Shown here: positions 7,554 through 15,488 of the stretch, piece after piece
Position numbering within the stretch: the stretch's first letter is position 1
Layout: every line of letters starts with the position of its first letter
Made by a program: the position numbers and the translations under genes
The notes under the pieces: model-generated
Seen by the model: the letters and a program-made list of their open reading frames with translations, nothing else
Database searches by the model: none
Told to the model about the DNA's origin: nothing
DNA from: CAJPPJ01 sp963545265
GTDB lineage: Bacteria > Bacillota_I > Bacilli_A > RF39 > UBA660
DNA: 43,236 bases
Assembly (NCBI GenBank): GCA_963545265.1
Contig: CAUUHY010000007.1
Location: 1-43,236 of the forward strand
Direction: 5' to 3'

Positions 7554-8223
7554 TATACTCCATCTTATATCCAATATTTCTTAAAGATTTAATTTGAACA
7601 TTTGAATTTATTATTTTTAATTTTTTTCTAATAAATGATAAATATGCTTCTAAATTATTTGAATTAGATTCATTTTCTAAAGACCATACTTTATCATAAA
7701 TCATATCTTTTGATAAAATTTGATTAGGATTATTCATGAAATACTCAAGTAATTGAAATTCTTTATTAATAATATTTATCTTTTCATTATTATTTTTATT
7801 TATAATATCAGAAGTTTTTATATTAAGTATAAGATCTCCAAATTCAAGATTATTATCTTTTACTAATTCTATTCTAAGTTGTGCATTAACTCTTGCTACT
7901 AATTCATCTATATGAAAAGGTTTAGGGATATAATCATTTGCACCTTCATTAAAACCTAATAATTTATCTTCTAATTCTGATTTCGCTGTTAACATTATCA
8001 CTTTTGATTTAATATTATTTTTCTTTATTTCTTTTAATATATCTATACCATTAATACTTGGTAACATTATATCTAATATTATAAGATCATAAATATCCAA
8101 TAAAGCATTATATAAACCTTCTTCTCCATCATTAGATATATCTACAATATATTTTTCTTTTTTTAGTCTACTTGCTACTAAATCTGCTAATGATTTTTGA
8201 TCTTCTATAATTAATATTTTCAT
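7534..8223 (-). CDS. OmpR-family response regulator
   Basis: A 229-residue regulator. The receiver domain (1-120) has the acidic pocket EDQ, the phospho-accepting Asp51 in IILDIMLP, the conserved Thr in MLTAK and Lys in PKPF. The winged-helix domain (about 130-225) contains the recognition helix region SFIRKKLK and ends in the typical IRNIGYKM hairpin. It is the first gene of the regulator-kinase pair. A phased TTAA element 38 bp upstream suggests autoregulation, and a like element before the collagen/beta-helix operon suggests that operon is a target. Confidence 0.93.
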   Translation of the reverse strand: MKILIIEDQKSLADLVASRLKKEKYIVDISNDGEEGLYNALLDIYDLIILDIMLPSINGIDILKEIKKNNIKSKVIMLTAKSELEDKLLGFNEGANDYIPKPFHIDELVARVNAQLRIELVKDNNLEFGDLILNIKTSDIINKNNNEKINIINKEFQLLEYFMNNPNQILSKDMIYDKVWSLENESNSNNLEAYLSFIRKKLKIINSNVQIKSLRNIGYKMEYNDERVK

Positions 8224-8260
8224 AATGTATACACCTCAAAGATAATTATTCATTATTTTA

Positions 8261-8282
8261 TTAAACAAATATTAAATAATAA
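8261..8282 (-). promoter_or_regulatory. Putative autoregulatory operator of the two-component system
   Basis: TTAAACAAATA then TTAAATAATAA, half sites 11 bp apart. It covers the -35 region of the likely promoter of the response regulator, as expected for activation by an OmpR-type protein. Confidence 0.45.
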
Positions 8283-8286
8283 TTGT

Positions 8287-8868
8287 TTATTTAATTATAC
8301 TATTTTTTTCTATATAATTTATAAAAGTTTTAAAATCAACATTTTCAAATATTTCAAATTGACCTTTTTTTATATGATTTGTTTTTATATTTAATAATCT
8401 TTTCATATGAGAAATTACTGATCCGTGAGATACTATAAGAACATTTTTATAATTTTCTTTATAAAGATCAGTTAAAAAACTAGACAATCGTTTTTCTATC
8501 TCTAATTTATTTTCACCAAATTCTCCAAATCTAACTAAATAATCTCCATTAATTTGTTTATTTCTCACTTCATCTAATTCTTTATTGTTTTTAGAATGCG
8601 AATATTTACCATAATATATTTCCCTAATTCTATTTTCTATTATAACCTTAATATAAGGATATTTTTCATAAACATAATGAGCAGTTTCAATAGTTCTTGG
8701 AAGAGGAGACACATACATTATATCTATATCTTTTTGAAGATTATTAATAGAATCTATTACTTGTTTTTTACCTTCTTTAGTTAATATAGACCAGTATATT
8801 TCTTTATCAGATAATAATTCTTTTACATTATCTATTGATTCCCCATGTCTTAAAAATATTAAATTCAT
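8287..8868 (-). CDS. Histidine phosphatase superfamily, copy B
   Basis: A 193-residue paralogue of the gene at 3481-4056 with the same catalytic set: LRHGES, PLPRTIETA, and VSHGSVISHMKR. One change lies beside the acidic loop (REIYYGKYSH instead of REIDYGKYSH); the catalytic Glu is kept. The C-terminal 15 residues diverge. Its ATG overlaps the TAA of the NADAR gene (TAATG), so it is translated as part of a NADAR-phosphatase pair. Copy A has no NADAR neighbour. Confidence 0.9.
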   Translation of the reverse strand: MNLIFLRHGESIDNVKELLSDKEIYWSILTKEGKKQVIDSINNLQKDIDIMYVSPLPRTIETAHYVYEKYPYIKVIIENRIREIYYGKYSHSKNNKELDEVRNKQINGDYLVRFGEFGENKLEIEKRLSSFLTDLYKENYKNVLIVSHGSVISHMKRLLNIKTNHIKKGQFEIFENVDFKTFINYIEKNSIIK

Positions 8869-9374
8869 TATAATTCTCCTAAACAGTTATTTTTTACTTT
8901 GTATTCTTCTCTTAATTTCATCCAAAGTTTTCCAAGATTATTTTCACCTTCTCTATTTATCCCACATCCCCAATAATTATCTTTTGGTGAGTCTTCCATT
9001 ATAGTATAATTTTTTGTCTCTAATAACTTTTTTAATACATATGGATTTTGTTCTATTTTTAATCTTAACAACTTTTCCATTAACACTAGTTTTTCTTTAT
9101 TACTATATTTTACTTTATTAATATTTTCATGCATGATTTTTTGAGCTTCATGAGCTGAATAACTATTTTTTATTTGTTCTGATATTTCTTTATGATCAGG
9201 TAAAAATAACATACTTTGAAAAGCCTCTTCTAATGATGAATATAAATAACCATTTACTTTTACTTTAAATGATGAAAAATTATCTAAAGGATAAAACTCT
9301 CTTGGATAAAATCCTATAACTTCATCAAATTTTTCTGACATCCAAATATCTCTATATTGTTTTAATTTAATCAT
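8868..9374 (-). CDS. NADAR-family protein (YbiA-like N-glycosidase)
   Basis: About 168 residues with the family landmarks in order: the DNFSSF motif near the N-terminus (usual form SNF), the EEAFQ helix, then ED-SPKDNYWGCG and GENNLGKLWMKLR near the C-terminus. NADAR proteins are N-glycosidases. Some act on riboflavin intermediates, and others remove ADP-ribose from guanine bases, often beside toxins or defence genes. I set the start at ATG 9374, which has AGAAGG 7 bp upstream, rather than the in-frame TTG 18 bp earlier. Neighbours are a WYL regulator and a histidine phosphatase, which favours a nucleotide-handling or defence role over riboflavin synthesis. The exact substrate is unknown. Confidence 0.88.
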   Translation of the reverse strand: MIKLKQYRDIWMSEKFDEVIGFYPREFYPLDNFSSFKVKVNGYLYSSLEEAFQSMLFLPDHKEISEQIKNSYSAHEAQKIMHENINKVKYSNKEKLVLMEKLLRLKIEQNPYVLKKLLETKNYTIMEDSPKDNYWGCGINREGENNLGKLWMKLREEYKVKNNCLGEL

Positions 9375-9426
9375 ATATTTACCTTCTTTCAAAATAAATA
9401 TACAACTTTAATAGGAACTATTTATG

Positions 9427-9894
9427 TCAGATTATATTTTTTATAAATTTTATTCTACTTAAATAAAAATGTCTTATTTCTTCTTTTGTTTCACAATAAG
9501 CGGCTACTCCCCATTCATTATCTAATATAATTAAATTATAAGGTCTAATTACTCTTTTAGTTATAGTATCATGTTCCTTAGAATAATATTCAATATAGCA
9601 TTTAGACTTGTCATTAATAGCTTTACTTAGTAAGTTATAATACTTTTTATTATAGAGTTTTATATTTTCAGTTTTTATAAATTTTTCAGCTATCTTTATT
9701 TCATTACGTAAAACATATCCACCATATGGTCCATATATTGTATCTATATAAATACCTGCATATTCCAATTCCTCTTTATATTTTCTTACCATTCTTGGTG
9801 TTACTTCTAGTTTTTCTGACAATTCTTTTATACTATATTTTCTCTTGTTTTGAAGAATTTGAAGCAAAACAAGTATATTAGATAACTTTGACAT
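9427..9894 (-). CDS. HTH-WYL transcriptional regulator (short form)
   Basis: About 155 residues. The N-terminal HTH_11 domain includes YSIKELSEKLEVTPRMVRKY, a turn and wing leading to YGPYGGYVL. The C-terminal part is a WYL domain (CYIEYYSKEH, RPYNLIILDNEWGVAAYC, IRHFYLSRI). Typical family members are about 300 residues and continue into a WCX domain; this one ends right after the WYL fold. ATG 9894 is preferred because AGGAAG lies 8 bp upstream; an in-frame GTG is at 9903. The stop is TGA, and only three codons later there is an in-frame TAG. WYL proteins often sense nucleic acids or nucleotides and control defence or repair genes. Confidence 0.88.
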   Translation of the reverse strand: MSKLSNILVLLQILQNKRKYSIKELSEKLEVTPRMVRKYKEELEYAGIYIDTIYGPYGGYVLRNEIKIAEKFIKTENIKLYNKKYYNLLSKAINDKSKCYIEYYSKEHDTITKRVIRPYNLIILDNEWGVAAYCETKEEIRHFYLSRIKFIKNII

Positions 9895-9925
9895 AATTAT
9901 CACTTCCTAAATATATTTTAACAAA

Positions 9926-9954
9926 AAAACTAAGATATTTTAAATCTTAGTTTT
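9926..9954. terminator. Bidirectional terminator hairpin
   Basis: AAAACTAAGAT pairs perfectly with ATCTTAGTTTT around a 7-base loop, with A and T tracts on both sides. It separates the decayed gene at 9983-10390 from the WYL gene. Confidence 0.75.
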
Positions 9955-9982
9955 AATTTACTTTTTTTTAGAAACACTAAAT

Positions 9983-10390
9983 TTACACTCTTTCATCAAA
10001 ATATTCTTCTGTTAAATTATAACCAGTTTTTAAAAGATTATTAACACTATATATATTTTCTTTTGATGCCTTACAAAAAATATATTTATTTCCTATATTT
10101 ATTAAACACTTTTAACATCTAACAATTATTGTCCTAAAGTTCATGTTTCTTTTTTATCAGTATTAATATTGTGTTTTCTTAACAAAGTATTATCTGTTGA
10201 TAAATAAAGAATTGAGTAAACAGGAATATTTTATCTTTATTTTTAAACAGTTTTTCTAATTCTTATCTTTCTATTAATCCAAGACTTGGAATACTCCACA
10301 TTATTTTTTGTATATATACAATTCATAATAATCATCTAAAGAAAAATTTTCGCTTATACATTTTAATTCTAATAACTTCCTATTTTCATG
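9983..10390 (-). pseudogene. Decayed coding remnant, possibly a GNAT acetyltransferase
   Basis: No open frame spans this gap, but short coding-like pieces line up on the minus strand in several frames. They are LELKCISENFSLDDYYELY near 10380-10310, short pieces around 10160-10240, and INIGNKYIFCKASKENIY through LLKTGYNLTEEYFDERV ending at TAA 9983. The last piece looks like the C-terminal end of a GNAT acetyltransferase. Several frameshifts and stops interrupt it. Identity is tentative. Confidence 0.45.
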
Positions 10391-10873
10391 TTAATTATAT
10401 TGATTATTAAAAATAAATATATCTTCAATACCATCATTTTTAATTATATATTTACCTTTTGTATATTCATTTATTATATTTTTCCAAAAAGAATAAGCTA
10501 TTGGATTATTTTCCATTGGTTGAACTTCCCAATCCCCTTTAAATTTTTCAAATATATCATAAGCAACCTTCTTACCAATATGATGTCTTCTATATTTTGG
10601 CATTATTAAAAACTCTGCTATAGTTTTTCCTTTTTCATTAAATTTAAAGTTTTCATTGACCATAACCATACCTAAATATTTATTACCAAATTTAATAAAG
10701 TAAGCACTTCTATCACTATCAGTAAAATAATTATCAAACCAATTATATTCAAATACTAAATCATCATTAATATCATTATCAATATATTGAGATCCATCAT
10801 ATAAAGCAAACTGTAACAATTTATATAATTTATCTTTATCATCTAACGTTACTTCCACTATTTCATACTTCAT
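10391..10873 (-). CDS. GNAT-family acetyltransferase
   Basis: About 160 residues with the GNAT fold. It has an N-terminal substrate region (KYEIVEVTLDDKDKLYKLL), strand KYLGMVMV, then IAEFLIMPKYRRHHIGKKVA, which contains the acetyl-CoA pyrophosphate loop (R-R-x-x-I-G-K). The C-terminus holds ENNPIAYSFWKNII, typical of the last GNAT helix. The target (small molecule, antibiotic or protein) cannot be told. I use ATG 10873 instead of a GTG three codons earlier because of the AGAAAG ribosome site. The neighbourhood contains the NUDIX gene and a decayed GNAT-like gene. Confidence 0.85.
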   Translation of the reverse strand: MKYEIVEVTLDDKDKLYKLLQFALYDGSQYIDNDINDDLVFEYNWFDNYFTDSDRSAYFIKFGNKYLGMVMVNENFKFNEKGKTIAEFLIMPKYRRHHIGKKVAYDIFEKFKGDWEVQPMENNPIAYSFWKNIINEYTKGKYIIKNDGIEDIFIFNNQYN

Positions 10874-10930
10874 AATTATCACTTTCTTTCTAAATAAATT
10901 TTATCACAAATACACTATATTCTTAAAATT

Positions 10931-10956
10931 AAAAGACTAGTTTTATCTAGTCTTTT
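10931..10956. terminator. Terminator hairpin before the GNAT gene
   Basis: A perfect 10-bp stem, AAAAGACTAG paired with CTAGTCTTTT around a 6-base loop, able to act in both directions. Its left half plus loop (AAAAGACTAGTTTTAT) reappears at 4258-4274, next to the ppdK-terminator copy. Confidence 0.75.
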
Positions 10957-11056
10957 CTAATTCATTCATAGTATAAACATTATACCCTTCATAATTATTC
11001 ACTTTCAATTTAAAGATATGATATATAAATTTTTGAAGTATAAACAATTTTATCTT
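10943..11056 (-). pseudogene. C-terminal remnant of an unknown small gene
   Basis: An open stretch of about 37 codons without a proper start, containing KLKVNNYEGYNVYTMNE and ending ELEKTR-stop inside the terminator hairpin. The family is not recognised. It lies between the GNAT and NUDIX genes in a region where other genes are decayed. Confidence 0.3.
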
Positions 11057-11075
11057 TCATTAATAATAGCTCTTT

Positions 11076-11480
11076 TTATTTATCCATAAAAATTTTTATT
11101 TCTTTAATAATATGACCTATAATTCCTTCCCCTGCATATTTATTCATATTAAAGAAATCATCATCAATTAATACCCATTCTAATTCATTTACCTCTTCAA
11201 TTAATTTTACTTCCTTATTTAAAGTCCCATAATAAACTTCCAATAATTTATTTAGTGTTTTATATTCGATATTCATAAAATGCATTAAATTTATATCATC
11301 TTTTCTAATATTTGTTTCTTCAAATAATTCTCTATAAGCCTCATTTAATCCATCATTTTCTTTTTCTATTTTTCCACCAACTAAATTATACATTCCTAAA
11401 TATGGTTCTTTTGCTCTTTTACACATCAAAGTATTTTGCATATTTTTATCAAACACTACTATTACATTATATTTTTTCAT
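11076..11480 (-). CDS. NUDIX hydrolase (MutT-like)
   Basis: A 134-residue single-domain NUDIX protein. The NUDIX box is complete: GGKIEKENDGLNEAYRE then LFEETNI, matching G-x5-E-x7-R-E-U-x-E-E-x-G/N-U with the metal-binding RELFEE core. The front part MCKRAKEPYLGMYNLVGGK is typical of 8-oxo-dGTP diphosphatase-like members. The likely substrate is a modified nucleoside triphosphate, but NUDIX specificity cannot be read from this. It starts at ATG 11480, 28 bp after the helicase gene, so the two may be co-transcribed. A broken copy of its first codons lies at 4099-4180. Confidence 0.9.
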   Translation of the reverse strand: MKKYNVIVVFDKNMQNTLMCKRAKEPYLGMYNLVGGKIEKENDGLNEAYRELFEETNIRKDDINLMHFMNIEYKTLNKLLEVYYGTLNKEVKLIEEVNELEWVLIDDDFFNMNKYAGEGIIGHIIKEIKIFMDK

Positions 11481-11508
11481 TCTCTTACCTCAAATATATT
11501 CTATCATA

Positions 11509-13359
11509 TTATGAATTAAACTTTAAATCATTAAGAATACTTTTTACATAATTTCTTAATTCTATGTCTTGAACATAAATATAACATCCTTTTGAACCTC
11601 TTGTTAAAAGAACTCTATATGCATTTTTAATTAATATTTCTGCTTCTTGTTGAGCTAAGCAGAAATCTTTCTTAAACATTTTTTTGATTCCTTTAAATGA
11701 TGGATCTGCAGAACCATGTGATTCATAATCTGCTAAAACTTTTCCATTTCTATATATTAAATCTTTTCCAATTATTACACCTACATAATCAAATTCTAAA
11801 CCTTGTACAGAATGAATGCATCCAGCTTCATTTATAGAATCATCTATTGCATATGTTTGATTTTGTCCTAAATTCCAGCTTATCTCAAAATTATCGATTA
11901 TTATATCATGATAATTTGTATTATTTGCTTCTTTTTTATTCCAATTCCAACAATATCCTGCTAATAATCTTGAAGAATTAATATCGTTTTTCTCTTTTAT
12001 AATATTAAATAACTGATTTGGATTGTCTATAATTTTAAAATCATAATCAACATATTTTTCTTTTAATTCTATGTCATATCCTAATAAATAATCAACGAAT
12101 GATAAGTATGCATTTGAACCATTACATCTAAATTGACAATCTAATCTTAAACTTATAACATTGTAATTTAAGCTATTTGCAATTTTTTTTATGTTATCTA
12201 TAGTTCCAATATCATTTAAATGGACCTTTTGAAGTTCATCAATAAAGAAAACTGAATTATTTGAACTTTTAATTAATTCTATAATTTGATTTTCTCCATA
12301 ATTATTAAATAAACCGGATTTTTCAGTTAAACATTGTGCTTCATCTATAATCAATGTATCAATATTTTTTTCAATAATATCTGTATAACTACTCGAAGAT
12401 TTAAATAAAAAATCAATATTTGTTTTTTTCATTGTACCCTTTAGCTTATATGAATAAACAACTCTTGGTGATGTATTTCTAGTTACATAATTGCAAGTTT
12501 TTCCTTTATTTATAAGTCTATTAAGTAGATTTATTGCTAATATTGACTTACCAGTACCAGGTTTACCTTCAACTATAATTACATTATTTTTTTTATGCTC
12601 TAATATAGATAATATTTTATCAAAAACTAATACCTGTTGATCAATCAAATTAAAAAAACTATTTTCTTTTATCAATTTATCAATATCATTTTGCAATTTA
12701 AAAGATGGTTGAATCAATGAATTATCAATATTTTTTATTATTAAACCATTATCTCCAAAAAAAATTGTATTTTTTAAATATTCAACCAATTTTTCTTTTT
12801 TACTATCAAAAAAATGAACATTTTTCATAAAATAAGAAAATTTTTTGTCAAGTAACATTTCATCTTTAGAAATTTTGTAATTATGCATAAGTAAGCATGG
12901 ATATATTTTTATTTTATTATCTTGAATATATTTATTATAATCTTTTAATATTTCAGAGTAAGACCAAACCTGATATCCAGGATGAACAACTTTTTGAACA
13001 TTTGAATTCAAAAAAGTTTCAACCAAATATTCACTATCACATAAAATATTCACCTTACTCCATTGTTTTAATTCAAATATCAATAATATTGGTTCTCTAA
13101 ATTCATTGTAACCAGATAAAATCAAATCTATTCTATTAGAAGTTAATGGAATATTATATTCTAATGTTATAGTAATAGTATCATCTAGTGTGTTACCAAT
13201 TAATATTTCAGAAAAGTACTTTAAAGATTTACTCCAAGAATCAATTTCTGATTTGTTACTAAATTTATGTATAGTACTTTTTAACCTTTTATTTAAAATT
13301 GTTGAAATATCATTAATTTCATTACAAAAATTTTTAATACTATTACTATATACAATCAT
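11509..13359 (-). CDS. PD-(D/E)XK nuclease-like domain fused to a DUF2075 superfamily 1 helicase
   Basis: A 616-residue protein. Residues about 45-190 resemble a PD-(D/E)XK nuclease core: NRIDLIL with Asp78, then LLIFELKQW with Glu96 and Lys98, giving the D...E-x-K triad. The rest is a DUF2075 (Schlafen-related SF1 helicase/ATPase) domain. It has Walker A GKPGTGKS at about 263-270, Walker B TLIIDEAQ at about 335, IHSVQGLEFDYVGV (motif V-like) and AYRVLLTRGSKG (motif VI-like, Arg finger). It is cytosolic with no membrane segment. The gene starts 2 bp after the stop of the guanylate kinase-methyltransferase fusion, so the two form a unit. Nuclease-helicase fusions of this kind are common in defence islands; that role is inferred. 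Confidence 0.85.
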   Translation of the reverse strand: MIVYSNSIKNFCNEINDISTILNKRLKSTIHKFSNKSEIDSWSKSLKYFSEILIGNTLDDTITITLEYNIPLTSNRIDLILSGYNEFREPILLIFELKQWSKVNILCDSEYLVETFLNSNVQKVVHPGYQVWSYSEILKDYNKYIQDNKIKIYPCLLMHNYKISKDEMLLDKKFSYFMKNVHFFDSKKEKLVEYLKNTIFFGDNGLIIKNIDNSLIQPSFKLQNDIDKLIKENSFFNLIDQQVLVFDKILSILEHKKNNVIIVEGKPGTGKSILAINLLNRLINKGKTCNYVTRNTSPRVVYSYKLKGTMKKTNIDFLFKSSSSYTDIIEKNIDTLIIDEAQCLTEKSGLFNNYGENQIIELIKSSNNSVFFIDELQKVHLNDIGTIDNIKKIANSLNYNVISLRLDCQFRCNGSNAYLSFVDYLLGYDIELKEKYVDYDFKIIDNPNQLFNIIKEKNDINSSRLLAGYCWNWNKKEANNTNYHDIIIDNFEISWNLGQNQTYAIDDSINEAGCIHSVQGLEFDYVGVIIGKDLIYRNGKVLADYESHGSADPSFKGIKKMFKKDFCLAQQEAEILIKNAYRVLLTRGSKGCYIYVQDIELRNYVKSILNDLKFNS

Positions 13360-13361
13360 AC

Positions 13362-14729
13362 CTATTTCCTTCTTAATATTTTAGTTTTATCTTTACAATT
13401 ATATGTTAAATATTCTCCAGTTATATATGAACTATTATTAAATCTTTCCATAATATTTTGATTAAAATCATCATCCCAATCTTCATTTGTGTAACCATTT
13501 ATTTTTTGATAAGTTCCTATACTTTTCAAATATTTTAAATACAATTCATACGAATTAAATGTCATTAAAAAATTATTTCTACAAGCTGATAAAGGATATA
13601 GACCTGCATCATTTAATATTTCATCCATTTCTTCAATATTAAATCTTCCCAATAAATCACTTGAATAAAAAGTTTCTTTTAAATAATTTTTCCCTGGAAC
13701 AGAAAACAAAATATTACCATCTTGAGAGAGCAATTCCTTTGCCTTTTGTAAAGCATCAACTGGATTTTTCAAATGATGAAGAACGTAACTAAAAATAATC
13801 ATATCAAATTGATTACTAAAATTATATTTCATGAAATCGGCATTTATAAATAAAGTTTCATTGTTTCCAGTATAATTTTTTTTCTGTGCATTTAAAATCA
13901 TATCATCACTAATATCTAAACCAATTAATGAACTATTATCAATATTTTTGTCTATTTTTGATATCAATTTTCCCGTTCCACAACCAATATCAGCTATTGT
14001 CATACCATTATGAATATTTATTAATACTTCATTTGTTATTGGATTTTTAATTCCATGATAAGTAACAAATCTGGATTTATCATCCCACGAATCAGCTACT
14101 GTTTTATTAAATACACTTTCAACCCTAGATGGTAATTCTATTTCTTTAAATTGTTTTAAAAAATCATCTATTACTTCATTATTATACTCATCATTTTTTG
14201 TAAAACTTCCACTTTTAAAGTTATTAATTATTTCTAATAAAGAATTAATAGCAATATTTATATTATCATTTATTAAAACAAAATCATAATTTCTTGCATC
14301 CTTTAAATTCTTAATATCATCTTTTATTCTTTTTTGAGATCTATCTCCTCTTCTATTATTTAATTCCTCAACGTTTGGAGGCAATACTAGAATCAATAAA
14401 GTATTGGGATTTTCTTTTTTCATTTTAATTGCTCTATCAGGAGTCAATTGAAAAATAATTGGATTATTTGATTCAATATTATCCATATTTTTCTCAAAAC
14501 TACCATAATAATTTCCACCATACTCTCTCACATTAAACATCATATTGTTATTACAATATTCCAAGAACTTTTCTTTAGTTAAAAAATAATAATCAAAACC
14601 ATCCTTTTCATTTATACGAGGTTTTCTTGTTGTACAAGTTATAAATTTTTTATATCCATTATTTTTCATTAAAATTTCAGTTATAGTTCCTTTTCCAGCA
14701 CCACTTGGTCCACTAAGTACTATATTCAT
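13362..14729 (-). CDS. Guanylate kinase-like domain fused to a SAM-dependent methyltransferase
   Basis: A 455-residue two-domain protein. Residues 1-175 are guanylate-kinase-like: P-loop GPSGAGKGT at 6-14, the GMP loop TTRKPRINEKDGFDYYF and NVREYGGNYYG, and the end YDFVLINDN. The usual acidic E-I-D-x-Q-G-A segment reads FQLTPDRA instead, so nucleotide specificity may have changed. Residues about 200-455 are a class I methyltransferase: motif I IADIGCGTGKL near 243 and FDMIIFSYVLHHLKNP near 315. It lacks an N/D-PP-Y motif, so a small-molecule or nucleotide target is more likely than DNA. The helicase gene follows after 2 bp. I know no standard enzyme with this fusion, and housekeeping gmk is normally single-domain. 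Confidence 0.85.
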   Translation of the reverse strand: MNIVLSGPSGAGKGTITEILMKNNGYKKFITCTTRKPRINEKDGFDYYFLTKEKFLEYCNNNMMFNVREYGGNYYGSFEKNMDNIESNNPIIFQLTPDRAIKMKKENPNTLLILVLPPNVEELNNRRGDRSQKRIKDDIKNLKDARNYDFVLINDNINIAINSLLEIINNFKSGSFTKNDEYNNEVIDDFLKQFKEIELPSRVESVFNKTVADSWDDKSRFVTYHGIKNPITNEVLINIHNGMTIADIGCGTGKLISKIDKNIDNSSLIGLDISDDMILNAQKKNYTGNNETLFINADFMKYNFSNQFDMIIFSYVLHHLKNPVDALQKAKELLSQDGNILFSVPGKNYLKETFYSSDLLGRFNIEEMDEILNDAGLYPLSACRNNFLMTFNSYELYLKYLKSIGTYQKINGYTNEDWDDDFNQNIMERFNNSSYITGEYLTYNCKDKTKILRRK

Positions 14730-14853
14730 ATCTATATTCCTCCTTAATTTGATTGTTATTTTACTACTTTTTCAAAAAAAATCAAACTATAATTAATATA
14801 CTTAAATAAATAGTTTTTATGATATATTAAAATTATTTATATTGATAATAGTG

Positions 14854-15264
14854 TTAGTATTGTTTAAATATTTTTAAAAAATCTTTTTTAGTTTCCTCAA
14901 GTTCATACTTCATATTCTTTACTGTTAATATCTATTAACATATTTATTACTTTTAATACTAGATAAATAACTCTTTAAGATTTCAAATCTAGATTGCTTA
15001 TTGTTTTTATTATCATTTTTATAAACAATTTCATTTTTTATAATCATATTTTTTTAATTATTGTATTAACACCTATATTTAAAATTTTTTATAGTTCTTT
15101 TAATCTACTTTTTTAGGATGCCTATTTCCTTTTTCATATTTTGTCATAGTCCTCCTCTTGAATTTTCCAGTTAAACCTAATAATTCATCTTGATTTAAAA
15201 ATCTAATTTTTATTTTTTTGAGAAATTTTTTAATTCTATCTTTATATATAATAATTGCATAATT
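14854..15264 (-). pseudogene. Decayed XRE-family HTH regulator
   Basis: The 760-bp gap between the fusion gene and ppdK holds broken minus-strand coding pieces. The first (15264-15100) reads DRIKKFLKKIKIRFLNQDE, LLGLTGKFKRRTMTKYEKG and NRHPKKVD, the pattern of an XRE/HTH_3 domain (Q-x-E-L...T-x-x-Y-E-x-G-x-R-x-P). It ends at TAA and lacks a start. Two more pieces follow: 15047-14925 (EIVYKNDNKNNKQSRFEILK) and 14913-14854 (MKYELEETKKDFLKIFKQY). They are probably parts of one regulator gene broken by stops and frameshifts. No other gene is seen in the gap. Confidence 0.6.
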
Positions 15265-15406
15265 TTACCTTCAATTTTTTATCATATTCATAAAAAAGAC
15301 TAAGATACAAAAATATTAATAAATATTAATATTTATTACTCTTTATTTTAATTTTATTATATATTTAACCAGCTTTTTACTTTCAATACTTTTAAACCTC
15401 CTTATT

Positions 15407-15468
15407 TAATTATATACAAAAAAAGAATATAAACACTTTTTTGTGTCTACATTCTTTATATCACTTCA
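15407..15468 (-). terminator. ppdK terminator (one of an inverted repeat pair)
   Basis: On the minus strand AAAGAATGTAGACAC pairs with GTGTTTATATTCTTT (two G-U pairs) around A6 and is followed by seven T, 20 bp after the ppdK stop. The whole 62-bp segment recurs inverted at 4274-4334. Confidence 0.85.
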
Positions 15469-15488
15469 TTTTAGCTAATCTTTTTTTA

